From: Pleurodeles waltl
Lineage: Eukaryota; Chordata; Amphibia; Caudata; Salamandridae
DNA: 64,000 nucleotides
Reading direction: 5' to 3'
NCBI RefSeq assembly: GCF_031143425.1
Contig: NW_027150052.1
Coordinates: 62,001 to 126,000, forward strand
Numbering within the stretch: position 1 is the first letter of the stretch; each line of letters opens with the position of its first letter. Below the pieces are notes generated by a model. It ran no database searches, was not told the origin of the DNA, and saw only the letters and a program-made list of their open reading frames with translations. The position numbers were made by a program, and so were the translations under genes. Below are positions 48,401 to 61,936 of this stretch, in pieces.

Positions 48401-49684
48401 TTTTTGAAGGAAAACAGAGGTGTTTTTTGCAAAGTGCCTACCTGTAGATTTTGGCCTGTAGCTCAGCCGCCACCTAGGGAAACCTACCAAACCTGTGCAT
48501 TTCTGAAAACTAGAGACCTAGGGGAATCCAAGATGGGGTGACTTGTGTGGCTCGGACCAGGTTCTGTTACCCAGAATCAATTGCAAACCTCAAAATTTGG
48601 CTAAAAAAACACATGTTCCTCACATTTCTGTGGCAGAAAGTTCAGGAATCTGAGAGGAGCCACAAATTTCCTTCCACCCACATTCCCCCACGTCTCCCGA
48701 TAAAAATGATACCTCACTTGTGTGGGTAGGCCTAGCGCCCGCGACAGGAAACGCCCCAAAGCGCAACGTGGACACAGCCAAATTTTTGAAGGAAAACAGA
48801 GGTGTTTTTTGCAAAGTGCCTACCTGTAGATTTTGGCCTGTAGCTCAGCCGCCACCTAGGGAAACCTACCAAACCTGTGCATTTCTGAAAACTAGAGACC
48901 TAGGGGAATCCAAGATGGGGTGACTTGTGTGGCTCGGACCAGGTTCTGTTACCCAGAATCCTTTGCAAACCTCAAAATTTGGCTAAAAAAACACATGTTC
49001 CTCACATTTCTGTGGCAGAAAGTTCTGGAATCTGAGAGGAGCCACAAATTTCCTTCCACCCAGCGTTCCCCCACGTCTCCCGATAAAAATGATACCTCAC
49101 TTGTGTGGGTAGGCCTAGCGCCCGCGACAGGAAACGCCCCAAAGCGCAACGTGGACACAGCCAAATTTTTTAAGGAAAACAGAGGTGTTTTTTGCAAAGT
49201 ACCTACCTGTAGATTTTGGCCTGTAGCTCAGCCGCCACCTAGGGAAACCTACCAAACCTGTGCATTTCTGAAAACTAGAGACCTAGGGGAATCCAAGATG
49301 GGGTGACTTGTGTGGCTCGGACCAGGTTCTGTTACCCAGAATCAATTGCAAACCTCAAAATTTGGCTAAAAAAACACATGTTCCTCACATTTCTGTGGCA
49401 GAAAGTTGAGGAATCTGAGAGGAGCCACAAATTTCCTTCCACCCACATTCCCCCACGTCTCCCGATAAAAATGATACCTCACTTGTGTGGGTAGGCCTAG
49501 CGCCCGCGACAGGAAACGCCCCAAAGCGCAACGTGGACACAGCCAAATTTTTTAAGGAAAACAGAGGTGTTTTTTGCAAAGTGCCTACCTGTAGATTTTG
49601 GCCTGTAGCTCAGCCGCCACCTAGGGAAACCTACCAAACCTGTGCATTTCTGAAAACTAGAGACCTAGGGGAATCCAAGATGGG
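45474..49684. repeat. Block I1: 11-unit higher-order repeat, 4211 bp, copy 1
   Basis: Unit starts and classes: 45474 C; 45857 L1; 46240 T'; 46623 G with GGATTAG; 47006 C; 47389 L2; 47772 TP; 48155 H; 48538 D2; 48920 F with AAGTACCTACC; 49303 D2 with GTTGAGG and TTTTTTAAGG. The period to the next copy is 4211 bp (11 x 383 minus 2). The GTTGAGG form of D2 occurs only at 49303 and 53514. The L2 unit has CAACATGG (A at 47620), which the next copy lacks. Confidence 0.92.
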
Positions 49685-52600
49685 GTGACTTGTGTGGCTC
49701 GGACCAGGTTCTGTTACCCAGAATCCTTTGCAAACCTCAAAATTTGGCTAAAAAAACACATGTTCCTCACATTTCTGTGGCAGAAAGTTCTGGAATCTGA
49801 GAGGAGCCACAAATTTCCTTCCACCCAGCGTTCCCCCACGTCTCCCGATAAAAATGATACCTCACTTGTGTGGGTAGGCCTAGCGCCCGCGACAGGAAAC
49901 GCCCCAAAGCGCAACGTGGACACAGCCAAATTTTTGAAGGAAAACAGAGGTGTTTTTTGCAAAGTGCCTACCTGTAGATTTTGGCCTGTAGCTCAGCCGC
50001 CACCTAGGGAAACCTACCAAACCTGTGCATTTCTGAAAACTAGAGACCTAGGGGAATCCAAGATGGGGTGACTTGTGTGGCTCGGACCAGGTTCTGTTAC
50101 CCAGAATCCTTTGCAAACCTCAGAATTTGGCTAAAAGAACACATGTTCCTCACATTTCCGTGGCAGAAAGTTCTGGAATCTGAGAGGAGCCACAAATTTC
50201 CTTCCACCCAGCGTTCCCCCACGTCTCCCGATAAAAATGATACCTCACTTGTGTGGTTAGGCCTAGCGCCCGCGACAGGAAACGCCCCAAAGCGCAACGT
50301 GGACACAGCCAAATTTTTGAAGGAAAACAGAGGTGTTTTTTGCAAAGTGCCTACCTGTAGATTTTGGCCTGTAGCTCATCCGCCACCTAGGGAAACCTAC
50401 CAAACCTGTGCATTTCTGAAAACTAGAGACCTAGGGGAATCCATGATGGGGTGACTTGTGTGGCTCGGACCAGGTTCTGTTACCCAGAATCCTTTGCAAA
50501 CCTCAAAATTTGGCTAAAAAAACACATGTTCCTCACATTTCTGTGGCAGAAAGTTCTGGAATCTGAGAGGAGCCACAAATTTCCTTCCACCCAGCGTTCC
50601 CCCACGTCTCCCGATACAAATGATACCTCACTTGTGTGGGTAGGCCTAGCGCCCGCGACAGGAAACGCCCCAAAGCGCAACGTGGACACAGCCAAATTTT
50701 TGAAGGAAAACAGAGGTGTTTTTTGCAAAGTGCCTACCTGTAGATTTTGGCCTGTAGCTCAGCCGCCACCTAGGGAAACCTACCAAACCTGTGCATTTCT
50801 GAAAACTAGAGACCTAGGGGAATCCAAGATGGGGTGACTTGTGTGGCTCGGACCAGGTTCTGTTACCCAGAATCCTTTGCAAACCTCAGAATTTGGCTAA
50901 AAAAACACATGTTCCTCACATTTCCGTGGCAGAAAGTTCTGGAATCTGAGAGGAGCCACAAATTTCCTTCCACCCAGCGTTCCCCCACGTCTCCCGATAA
51001 AAATGATACCTCACTTGTGTGGGTAGGATTAGCGCCCGCGACAGAAAACGCCCCAAAGCGCAACGTGGGCACATCCAAATTTGTGAAGGAAAACAGAGGT
51101 GTTTTTTGCAAAGTGCCTACCTGTAGATTTTGGCCTGTAGCTCAGCCGCCACCTAGGGAAACCTACCAAACCTGTGCATTTCTGAAAACTAGAGACCTAG
51201 GGGAATCCAAGATGGGGTGACTTGTGTGGCTCGGACCAGGTTCTGTTACCCAGAATCCTTTGCAAACCTCAAAATTTGGCTAAAAAAACACATGTTCCTC
51301 ACATTTCTGTGGCAGAAAGTTCTGGAATCTGAGAGGAGCCACAAATTTCCTTCCACCCAGCGTTCCCCCACGTCTCCCGATAAAAATGATACCTCACTTG
51401 TGTGGGTAGGCCTAGCGCCCGCGACAGGAAACGCCCCAAAGCGCAACGTGGACACAGCCAAATTTTTGAAGGAAAACAGAGGTGTTTTTTGCAAAGTGCC
51501 TACCTGTAGATTTTGGCCTGTAGCTCAGCCGCCACCTAGGGAAACCTACCAAACCTGTGCATTTCTGAAAACTAGAGACCTAGGGGAATCCAAGATGGGG
51601 TGACTTGTGTGGCTCGGACCAGGTTCTGTTACCCAGAATCCTTTGCAAACCTCAGAATTTGGCTAAAAAAACACATGTTCCTCACATTTCCGTGGCAGAA
51701 AGTTCTGGAATCTGAGAGGAGCCACAAATTTCCTTCCACCCAGCGTTCCCCCACGTCTCCCGATAAAAATGATACCTCACTTGTGTGGTTAGGCCTAGCG
51801 CCCGCGACAGGAAACGCCCCAAAGCGCAACGTGGACACAGCCAAATTTTTGAAGGAAAACAGAGGTGTTTTTTGCAAAGTGCCTACCTGTAGATTTTGGC
51901 CTGTAGCTCATCCGCCACCTAGGGAAACCTACCAAACCTGTGCATTTCTGAAAACTAGAGACCTAGGGGAATCCAAGATGGGGTGACTTGTGTGGCTCGG
52001 ACCAGGTTCTGTTACCCAGAATCCTTTGCAAACCTCAAAATTTGGCTAAAAAAACACATGTTCCTCCCATTTCTGTGGCAGAAAGTTCTGGAATCTGAGA
52101 GGAGCCACAAATTTCCTTCCACCCAGCGTTCCCCCACGTCTCCCGATACAAATGATACCTCACTTGTGTGGGTAGGCCTACCGCCCGCGACAGGAAATGC
52201 CCCAAAGCGCAACGTGGACACAGCCAAATTTTTGAAGGAAAACAGAGGTGTTTTTTGCAAAGTGCCTACCTGTAGATTTTGGCCTGTAGCTCAGCCGCCA
52301 CCTAGGGAAACCTACCAAACCTGTGCATTTCTGAAAACTAGAGACCTAGGGGAATCCAAGATGGGGTGACTTGTGTGGCTCGGACCAGGTTCTGTTACCC
52401 AGAATCCTTTGCAAACCTCAAAATTTGGCTAAAAAAACACATGTTCCTCACATTTCTGTGGCAGAAAGTTCTGGAATCTGAGAGGAGCCACAAATTTCCT
52501 TCCACCCAGCATTCCCCCACGTCTCCCGATAAAAATGATACCTCACTTGTGTGGGTAGGCCTAGCGCCCGCGACAGGAAACGCCCCAAAGCGCAACGTGG

Positions 52601-53895
52601 ACACAGCCAAATTTTTGAAGGAAAACAGAGGTGTTTTTTGCAAAGTGCCTACCTGTAGATTTTGGCCTGTAGCTCAGCCGCCACCTAGGGAAACCTACCA
52701 AACCTGTGCATTTCTGAAAACTAGAGACCTAGGGGAATCCAAGATGGGGTGACTTGTGTGGCTCGGACCAGGTTCTGTTACCCAGAATCAATTGCAAACC
52801 TCAAAATTTGGCTAAAAAAACACATGTTCCTCACATTTCTGTGGCAGAAAGTTCAGGAATCTGAGAGGAGCCACAAATTTCCTTCCACCCACATTCCCCC
52901 ACGTCTCCCGATAAAAATGATACCTCACTTGTGTGGGTAGGCCTAGCGCCCGCGACAGGAAACGCCCCAAAGCGCAACGTGGACACAGCCAAATTTTTGA
53001 AGGAAAACAGAGGTGTTTTTTGCAAAGTGCCTACCTGTAGATTTTGGCCTGTAGCTCAGCCGCCACCTAGGGAAACCTACCAAACCTGTGCATTTCTGAA
53101 AACTAGAGACCTAGGGGAATCCAAGATGGGGTGACTTGTGTGGCTCGGACCAGGTTCTGTTACCCAGAATCCTTTGCAAACCTCAAAATTTGGCTAAAAA
53201 AACACATGTTCCTCACATTTCTGTGGCAGAAAGTTCTGGAATCTGAGAGGAGCCACAAATTTCCTTCCACCCAGCGTTCCCCCACGTCTCCCGATAAAAA
53301 TGATACCTCACTTGTGTGGGTAGGCCTAGCGCCCGCGACAGGAAACGCCCCAAAGCGCAACGTGGACACAGCCAAATTTTTGAAGGAAAACAGAGGTGTT
53401 TTTTGCAAAGTACCTACCTGTAGATTTTGGCCTGTAGCTCAGCCGCCACCTAGGGAAACCTACCAAACCTGTGCATTTCTGAAAACTAGAGACCTAGGGG
53501 AATCCAAGATGGGGTGACTTGTGTGGCTCGGACCAGGTTCTGTTACCCAGAATCAATTGCAAACCTCAAAATTTGGCTAAAAAAACACATGTTCCTCACA
53601 TTTCTGTGGCAGAAAGTTGAGGAATCTGAGAGGAGCCACAAATTTCCTTCCACCCACATTCCCCCACGTCTCCCGATAAAAATGATACCTCACTTGTGTG
53701 GGTAGGCCTAGCGCCCGCGACAGGAAACGCCCCAAAGCGCAACGTGGACACAGCCAAATTTTTTAAGGAAAACAGAGGTGTTTTTTGCAAAGTGCCTACC
53801 TGTAGATTTTGGCCTGTAGCTCAGCCGCCACCTAGGGAAACCTACCAAACCTGTGCATTTCTGAAAACTAGAGACCTAGGGGAATCCAAGATGGG
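49685..53895. repeat. Block I2: 11-unit higher-order repeat, 4211 bp, copy 2
   Basis: Unit starts: 49685, 50068, 50451, 50834, 51217, 51600, 51983, 52366, 52749, 53131, 53514. Every unit matches the class of the unit 4211 bp earlier except 53131, which is C where copy 1 has F at 48920. Both of those units share AAGTACCTACC, seen nowhere else in the window, so they are the same unit by descent and differ by a point change or a conversion patch. The L2 at 51600 has CAACGTGG where copy 1 has CAACATGG. Confidence 0.92.
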
Positions 53896-55044
53896 GTGAC
53901 TTGTGTGGCTCGGACCAGGTTCTGTTACCCAGAATCCTTTGCAAACCTCAAAATTTGGCTAAAAAAACACATGTTCCTCACATTTCTGTGGCAGAAAGTT
54001 CTGGAATCTGAGAGGAGCCACAAATTTCCTTCCACCCAGCGTTCCCCCACGTCTCCCGATAAAAATGATACCTCACTTGTGTGGGTAGGCCTAGCGCCCG
54101 CGACAGGAAACGCCCCAAAGCGCAACGTGGACACAGCCAAATTTTTGAAGGAAAACAGAGGTGTTTTTTGCAAAGTGCCTACCTGTAGATTTTGGCCTGT
54201 AGCTCAGCCGCCACCTAGGGAAACCTACCAAACCTGTGCATTTCTGAAAACTAGAGACCTAGGGGAATCCAAGATGGGGTGACTTGTGTGGCTCGGACCA
54301 GGTTCTGTTACCCAGAATCCTTTGCAAACCTCAGAATTTGGCTAAAAGAACACATGTTCCTCACATTTCCGTGGCAGAAAGTTCTGGAATCTGAGAGGAG
54401 CCACAAATTTCCTTCCACCCAGCGTTCCCCCACGTCTCCCGATAAAAATGATACCTCACTTGTGTGGTTAGGCCTAGCGCCCGCGACAGGAAACGCCCCA
54501 AAGCGCAACGTGGACACAGCCAAATTTTTGAAGGAAAACAGAGGTGTTTTTTGCAAAGTGCCTACCTGTAGATTTTGGCCTGTAGCTCATCCGCCACCTA
54601 GGGAAACCTACCAAACCTGTGCATTTCTGAAAACTAGAGACCTAGGGGAATCCATGATGGGGTGACTTGTGTGGCTCGGACCAGGTTCTGTTACCCAGAA
54701 TCCTTTGCAAACCTCAAAATTTGGCTAAAAAAACACATGTTCCTCACATTTCTGTGGCAGAAAGTTCTGGAATCTGAGAGGAGCCACAAATTTCCTTCCA
54801 CGCAGCGTTCCCCCACGTCTCCCGATACAAATGATACCTCACTTGTGTGGGTAGGCCTACCGCCCGCGACAGGAAACGCCCCAAAGCGCAACGTGGACAC
54901 AGCCAAATTTTTGAAGGAAAACAGAAGTGTTTTTTGCAAAGTGCCTACCTGTAGATTTTGGCCTGTAGCTCAGCCGCCACCTAGGGAAACCTACCAAACC
55001 TGTGCATTTCTGAAAACTAGAGACCTAGGGGAATCCAAGATGGG
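53896..55044. repeat. Block I3: start of a third 11-unit copy, 3 units
   Basis: Unit starts and classes: 53896 C, 54279 L1, 54662 T. The first two continue the 4211-bp period from 49685. The third is T, with C at the second class site (TACCGCC), in place of T'. The fourth unit of the earlier copies (G with GGATTAG) is absent, and F with CCCACGACAGG follows at 55045. The unit at 54662 has private changes CCACGCAGCG and CAGAAGTGTT. Confidence 0.85.
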
Positions 55045-58000
55045 GTGACTTGTGTGGCTCGGACCAGGTTCTGTTACCCAGAATCCTTTGCAAACCTCAA
55101 AATTTGGCTAAAAAAACACATGTTCCTCACATTTCTGTGGCAGAAAGTTCTGGAATCTGAGAGGAGCCACAAATTTCCTTCCACCCAGCGTTCCCCCACG
55201 TCTCCCGATAAAAATGATACCTCACTTGTGTGGGTAGGCCTAGCGCCCACGACAGGAAACGCCCCAAAGCGCAACGTGGACACAGCCAAATTTTTTAAGG
55301 AAAACAGAGGTGTTTTTTGCAAAGTGCCTACCTGTAGATTTTGGCCTGTAGCTCAGCCGCCACCTAGGGAAACCTACCAAACCTGTGCATTTCTGAAAAC
55401 TAGAGACCTAGGGGAATCCAAGATGGGGTGACTTGTGTGGCTCGGACCAGGTTCTGTTACCCAGAATCCTTTGCAAACCTCAGAATTTGGCTAAAAAAAC
55501 ACATGTTCCTCACATTTCCGTGGCAGAAAGTTCTGGAATCTGAGAGGAGCCACAAATTTCCTTCCACCCAGCGTTCCCCCACGTCTCCCGATAAAAATGA
55601 TACCTCACTTGTGTGGTTAGGCCTAGCGCCCGCGACAGGAAACGCCCCAAAGCGCAACATGGACACAGCCAAATTTTTGAAGGAAAACAGAGGTGTTTTT
55701 TGCAAAGTGCCTACCTGTAGATTTTGGCCTATAGCTCATCCGCCACCTAGGGAAACCTACCAAACCTGTGCATTTCTGAAAACTAGAGACCTAGGGGAAT
55801 CCAAGATGGGGTGACTTGTGTGGCTCGGACCAGGTTCTGTTACCCAGAATCCTTTGCAAACCTCAAAATTTGGCTAAAAAAACACATGTTCCTCCCATTT
55901 CTGTGGCAGAAAGTTCTGGAATCTGAGAGGAGCCACAAATTTCCTTCCACCCAGCGTTCCCCCACGTCTCCCGATACAAATGATACCTCACTTGTGTGGG
56001 TAGGCCTACCGCCCGCGACAGGAAACGCCCCAAAGCGCAACGTGGACACAGCCAAATTTTTGAAGGAAAACAGAGGTGTTTTTTGCAAAGTGCCTACCTG
56101 TAGATTTTGGCCTGTAGCTCAGCCGCCACCTAGGGAAACCTACCAAACCTGTGCATTTCTGAAAACTAGAGACCTAGGGGAATCCAAGATGGGGTGACTT
56201 GTGTGGCTCGGACCAGGTTCTGTTACCCAGAATCCTTTGCAAACCTCAAAATTTGGCTAAAAAAACACATGTTCCTCACATTTCTGTGGCAGAAAGTTCT
56301 GGAATCTGAGAGGAGCCACAAATTTCCTTCCACCCAGCATTCCCCCACGTCTCCCGATAAAAATGATACCTCACTTGTGTGGGTAGGCCTAGCGCCCGCG
56401 ACAGGAAACGCCCCAAAGCGCAACGTGGACACAGCCAAATTTTTGAAGGAAAACAGAGGTGTTTTTTGCAAAGTGCCTACCTGTAGATTTTGGCCTGTAG
56501 CTCAGCCGCCACCTAGGGAAACCTACCAAACCTGTGCATTTCTGAAAACTAGAGACCTAGGGGAATCCAAGATGGGGTGACTTGTGTGGCTCGGACCAGG
56601 TTCTGTTACCCAGAATCAATTGCAAACCTCAAAATGTTGCTAAAAAAACACATGTTCCTCACATTTCTGTGGCAGAAAGTTCAGGAATCTGAGAGGAGCC
56701 ACAAATTTCCTTCCACCCACATTCCCCCACTTCTCCCGATAAAAATGATACCTCACTTGTGTGGGTAGGCCTAGCGCCTGCGACAGGAAACGCCCCAAAG
56801 CGCAACGTGGACACAGCCACATTTTTGAAGGAAAACAGAGGTGTTTTTTGCAAAGTGCCTACCTGTAGATTTTGGCCTGTAGCTCAGCCGCCACCTAGGG
56901 AAACCTACCAAACCTGTGCATTTCTGAAAACTAGAGACCTAGGGGAATCCAAGATGGGGTGACTTGTGTGGCTCGGACCAGGTTCTGTTACCCAGAATCC
57001 TTTGCAAACCTCAAAATTTGGCTAAAAAAACACATGTTCCTCACATTTCTGTGGCAGAAAGTTCTGCATTCTGAGAGGAGCCACAAATTTCCTTCCACCC
57101 AGCGTTCCCCCACGTCTCCCGATAAAAATGATACCTCACTTGTGTGGGTAGGCCTAGCGCCCGCGACAGGAAACGCCCCAAAGCGCAACGTGGACACAGC
57201 CAAATTTTTGAAGGAAAACAGAGGTGTTTTTTGCAAAGTGCCTACCTGTAGATTTTGGCCTGTAGCTCAGCCGCCACCTAGGGAAACCTACCAAACCTGT
57301 GCATTTCTGAAAACTAGAGACCTAGGGGAATCCAAGATGTGGTGACTTGTGTGGCTCGGACCAGGTTCTGTTACCCAGAATCCTTTGCAAACCTCAGAAT
57401 TTGGCTAAAAGAACACATGTTCCTCACATTTCCGTGGCAGAAAGTTCTGGAATCTGAGAGGAGCCACAAATTTCCTTCCACCCAGCGTTCCCCCACGTCT
57501 CCCGATAAAAATGATACCTCACTTGTGTGGTTAGGCCTAGCGCCCGCGACAGGAAACGCCCCAAAGCGCAACGTGGACACAGCCAAATTTTTGAAGGAAA
57601 ACAGAGGTGTTTTTTGCAAAGTGCCTACCTGTAGATTTTGGCCTGTAGCTCATCCGCCACCTAGGGAAACCTACCAAACCTGTGCATTTCTGAAAACTAG
57701 AGACCTAGGGGAATCCATGATGGGGTGACTTGTGTGGCTCGGACCAGGTTCTGTTACCCAGAATCCTTTGCAAACCTAAAAATTTGGCTAAAAAAACACA
57801 TGTTCCTCACATTTCTGTGGCAGAAAGTTCTGGAATCTGAGAGGAGCCACAAATTTCCTTCCACCCAGCATTCCCCCACGTCTCCCGATAAAAATGATAC
57901 CTCACTTGTGTGGGTAGGCCTAGCGCCCGCGACAGGAAACGCCCCAAAGCGCAACGTGGACACAGCCAAATTTTTGAAGGAAAACAGAGGTGTTTTTTGC

Positions 58001-61000
58001 AAAGTGCCTACCTGTAGATTTTGGCCTGTAGCTCAGCCGCCACCTAGGGAAACCTACCAAACCTGTGCATTTCTGAAAACTAGAGACCTAGGGGAATCCA
58101 AGATGGGGTGACTTGTGTGGCTCGGACCAGGTTCTGTTACCCAGAATCAATTGCAAACCTCAAAATTTGGCTAAAAAAACACATGTTCCTCACATTTCTG
58201 TGGCAGAAAGTTCAGGAATCTGAGAGGAGCCACAAATTTCCTTCCACCCACATTCCCCCACGTCTCCCGATAAAAATGATACCTCACTTGTGTGGGTAGG
58301 CCTAGCGCCCGCGACAGGAAACGCCCCAAAGCGCAACGTGGACACAGCCACATTTTTGAAGGAAAACAGAGGTGTTTTTTGCAAAGTGCCTACCTGTAGA
58401 TTTTGGCCTGTAGCTCAGCCGCCACCTAGGGAAACCTACCAAACCTGTGCATTTCTGAAAACTAGAGACCTAGGGGAATCCAAGATGGGGTGACTTGTGT
58501 GGCTCGGACCAGGTTCTGTTACCCAGAATCCTTTGCAAACCTCAAAATTTGGCTAAAAAAACACATGTTCCTCACATTTCTGTGGCAGAAAGTTCTGGAA
58601 TCTGAGAGGAGCCACAAATTTCCTTCCACCCAGCGTTCCCCCACGTCTCCCGATAAAAATGATACCTCACTTGTGTGGGTAGGCCTAGCGCCCGCGACAG
58701 GAAACGCCCCAAAGCGCAACGTGGACACAGCCAAATTTTTGAAGGAAAACAGAGGTGTTTTTTGCAAAGTGCCTACCTGTAGATTTTGGCCTGTAGCTCA
58801 GCCGCCACCTAGGGAAACCTACCAAACCTGTGCATTTCTGAAAACTAGAGACCTAGGGGAATCCAACATGGGGTGACTTGTGTGGCTCGGACCAGGTTCT
58901 GTTACCCAGAATCCTTTGCAAACCTCAAAATTTGGCTAAAAAAACACATGTTCCTCACATTTCTGTGGCAGAAAGTTCTGGAATCTGAGAGGAGCCACAA
59001 ATTTCCTTCCACCCAGCGTTCCCCCACGTCTCCCGATACAAATGATACCTCACTTGTGTGGGTAGGCCTACCGCCCGCGACAGGAAACGCCCCAAAGCGC
59101 AACGTGGACACAGCCAAATTTTTGAAGGAAAACAGAGGTGTTTTTTGCAAAGTGCCTACCTGTAGATTTTGGCCTGTAGCTCAGCCGCCACCTAGGGAAA
59201 CCTACCAAACCTGTGCATTTCTGAAAACTAGAGACCTAGGGGAATCCAAGATGGGGTGACTTGTGTGGCTCGGACCAGGTTCTGTTACCCAGAATCCTTT
59301 GCAAACCTCAAAATTTGGCTAAAAAAACACATGTTCCTCACATTTCTGTGGCAGAAAGTTCTGGAATCTGAGAGGAGCCACAAATTTCCTTCCACCCAGC
59401 ATTCCCCCACGTCTCCCGATAAAAATGATACCTCACTTGTGTGGGTAGGCCTACCGCCCGCGACAGGAAACGCCCCAAAGCGCAACGTGGACACAGCCAA
59501 ATTTTTGAAGGAAAACAGAGGTGTTTTTTGCAAAGTGCCTACCTGTAGATTTTGGCCTGTAGCTCAGCCGCTACCTAGGGAAACCTACCAAACCTGTGCA
59601 TTTCTTAAAACTAGAGACCTAGGGGAATCCAAGATGGGGTGACTTGTGTGGCTCGGACCAGGTTATGTTACCCAGAATCCTTTGCAAACCTCAAAATTTG
59701 GCTAAAAAAACACATGTTCCTCACATTTCTGTGGCAGAAAGTTCTGGAATCTGAGAGGAGCCACAAATTTCCTTCCACCCAGCATTCCCCCACGTCTCCC
59801 GATAAAAATTATACCTTACTTGTGTGGGTAGGCCTAGCGCCCGCGACAGGAAACGCCCCAAAGCGCAACGTGGACACAGCCAAATTTTTGAAGGAAAACA
59901 GAGGTGTTTTTCGCAAAGTGCCTACCTGTAGGTTTTGGCCTGTAGCTCAGCCGCCACCTAGGGAAACCTACCAAACCTGTGCATTTCTGAAAACTAGAGA
60001 CCTAGGGGAATCCAAGATGGGGTGACTTGTGTGGCTCGGACCAGGTTCTGTTACCCAGAATCCATTGCAAACCTCCAAATTTGGCTAAAAAAACACATGT
60101 TTCTCACATTTCTGTGGCAGAAAGTTCTGGAATCTGAGAGGAGCCACAAATTTCCTTCCACCCAGCGTTCCCCCACGTCTCCCGATAAAAATGATACCTC
60201 ACTTGTGTGGGTAGGCCTAGCGCCCGCGACAGGAAACGCCCCAAAGCGCAACGTGGACACAGCCAAATTTTTGAAGGAAAACAGAGGTGTTTTTTGCAAA
60301 GTGTCTACCTGTAGATTTTGGCCTGTAGCTCAGCCGCCACCTGGGGAAACCTACCAAACCTGTGCATTTCTGAAAACTAGAGACCTAGGGGAATCCAAGA
60401 TGGGGTGACTTGTGTGGCTCGGACCAGGTTCTGTTACCCAGAATCCTTTGCAAACCTCAAAATTTGGCTAAAAAAACACATGTTCCTCACATTTCTGTGG
60501 CAGAAAGTTCTGGAATCTGAGTGGAGCCACAAATTTGCTTCCACCCAGCGTTCCCACACATCTCCCGATAAAAATGATACCTCACTTGTGTGGGTAGGCC
60601 TAGCGCCCGCGACAGAAAACGCCCCAAAGCGCAACGTGGGCACATCCAAATTTGTGAAGGAAAACAGAGGTGTTTTTTGCAAAGTGCCTACCTGTAGATT
60701 TTGGCCTGTAGCTCAGCCGCCACCTAGGGAAACCTACCAAACCTGTGCATTTCTGAAAACTAGAGACCTAGGGGAATCCAAGATGGGGTGACTTGTGTGG
60801 CTCGGACCAGGTTCTGTTACCCAGAATCCTTTGCAAACCTCAAAATTTGGCTAAAAAAACACATGTTCCTCACATTTCTGTGGCAGAAAGTTCTGGAATC
60901 TGAGAGGAGCCACAAATTTCCTTCCACCCAGCGTTCCCCCACGTCTCCCGATAAAAATGATACCTCACTTGTGTGGGTAGGCCTAGCGCCCGCGACAGGA

Positions 61001-61936
61001 AACGCCCCAAAGCGCAACGTGGACACAGCCAAATTTTTTAAGGAAAACAGAGGTGTTTTTTGCAAAGTGCCTACCTGTAGATTTTGGCCTGTAGCTCAGC
61101 CGCCACCTAGGGAAACCTACCAAACCTGTGCATTTCTGAAAACTAGAGACCTAGGGGAATCCAAGATGGGGTGACTTGTGTGGCTCGGACCAGGTTCTGT
61201 TACCCAGAATCCTTTGCAAACCTCAGAATTTGGCTAAAAAAACACATGTTCCTCACATTTCTGTGGCAGAAAGTTCTTGAATCTGAGAGGAGCCACAAAT
61301 TTCCTTCCACCCAGCGTGCCCCCACGTCTCCCGATAAAAATTATACCTCAATTGTGTGGGTAGGCCTGGCGCCCGCGACAGGAAACGCCCCAAAGCGCAA
61401 GGTGGACACAGCCAAATTTTTGAAGGAAAACAGAGATGTTTTTTGCAAAGTGTCTACCTGTAGATTATGGCCTGTAGCTCAGCCGCCACCTAGGGAAACC
61501 TACCAAACCTGTGCATTTCTGAAAACTAGAGACCTAGGGCAATCCAAGATGGGGTGACTTGTGTGGCTCTGACCAGGTTCTGTTACCCAGAATCCTTTGC
61601 AAACCTCAGAATTTGGCTAAAAAAACACATGTTCCTCACATTTCTGTGGCAGAAAGTTCTGGAATCTGAGAGGAGCCACAAATTTCCTTCCACCCAGTGT
61701 TCCCCCACATCTCCCGATAAAAATGATACCTCACTTGTGTGGGTATGCCTACCGCCCGCGACAGGAAACGCCCCAAAGCGCAACGTGGACACAGCCAAAT
61801 TTTTGAAGGAAAACAGAGGTGTTTTTTGCAAAGTGCCTACCTGTATATTTTGGCCTGTAGCTCAGCCGCCACCTAGGGAAACCTACCAAACCTGTGCATT
61901 TCTGAAAACTAGAGACCTAGGGGAATCCAAGATGGG
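55045..61936. repeat. Block J1: 18-unit period, 6892 bp
   Basis: Unit starts and classes: 55045 F with CCCACGACAGG; 55428 L2 with CAACATGG and CCTATAGC; 55811 TP; 56194 H; 56577 D2 with CACTTCTCCC and GCGCCTGCG; 56959 C with TTCTGCATTC; 57342 L1; 57725 H; 58108 D2; 58490 C; 58873 T; 59256 H with TACCGCC; 59639 H with AAATTATACC; 60022 S with CCATTGC and CTCCAAATT; 60405 GW; 60788 F; 61171 R with CAGAATTT; 61554 Q. The first five units and the start of the sixth recur with their private marks from 61937, 6892 bp later (18 x 383 minus 2). The stretch 59256-61553 has more private single changes than most of the window. Confidence 0.85.
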
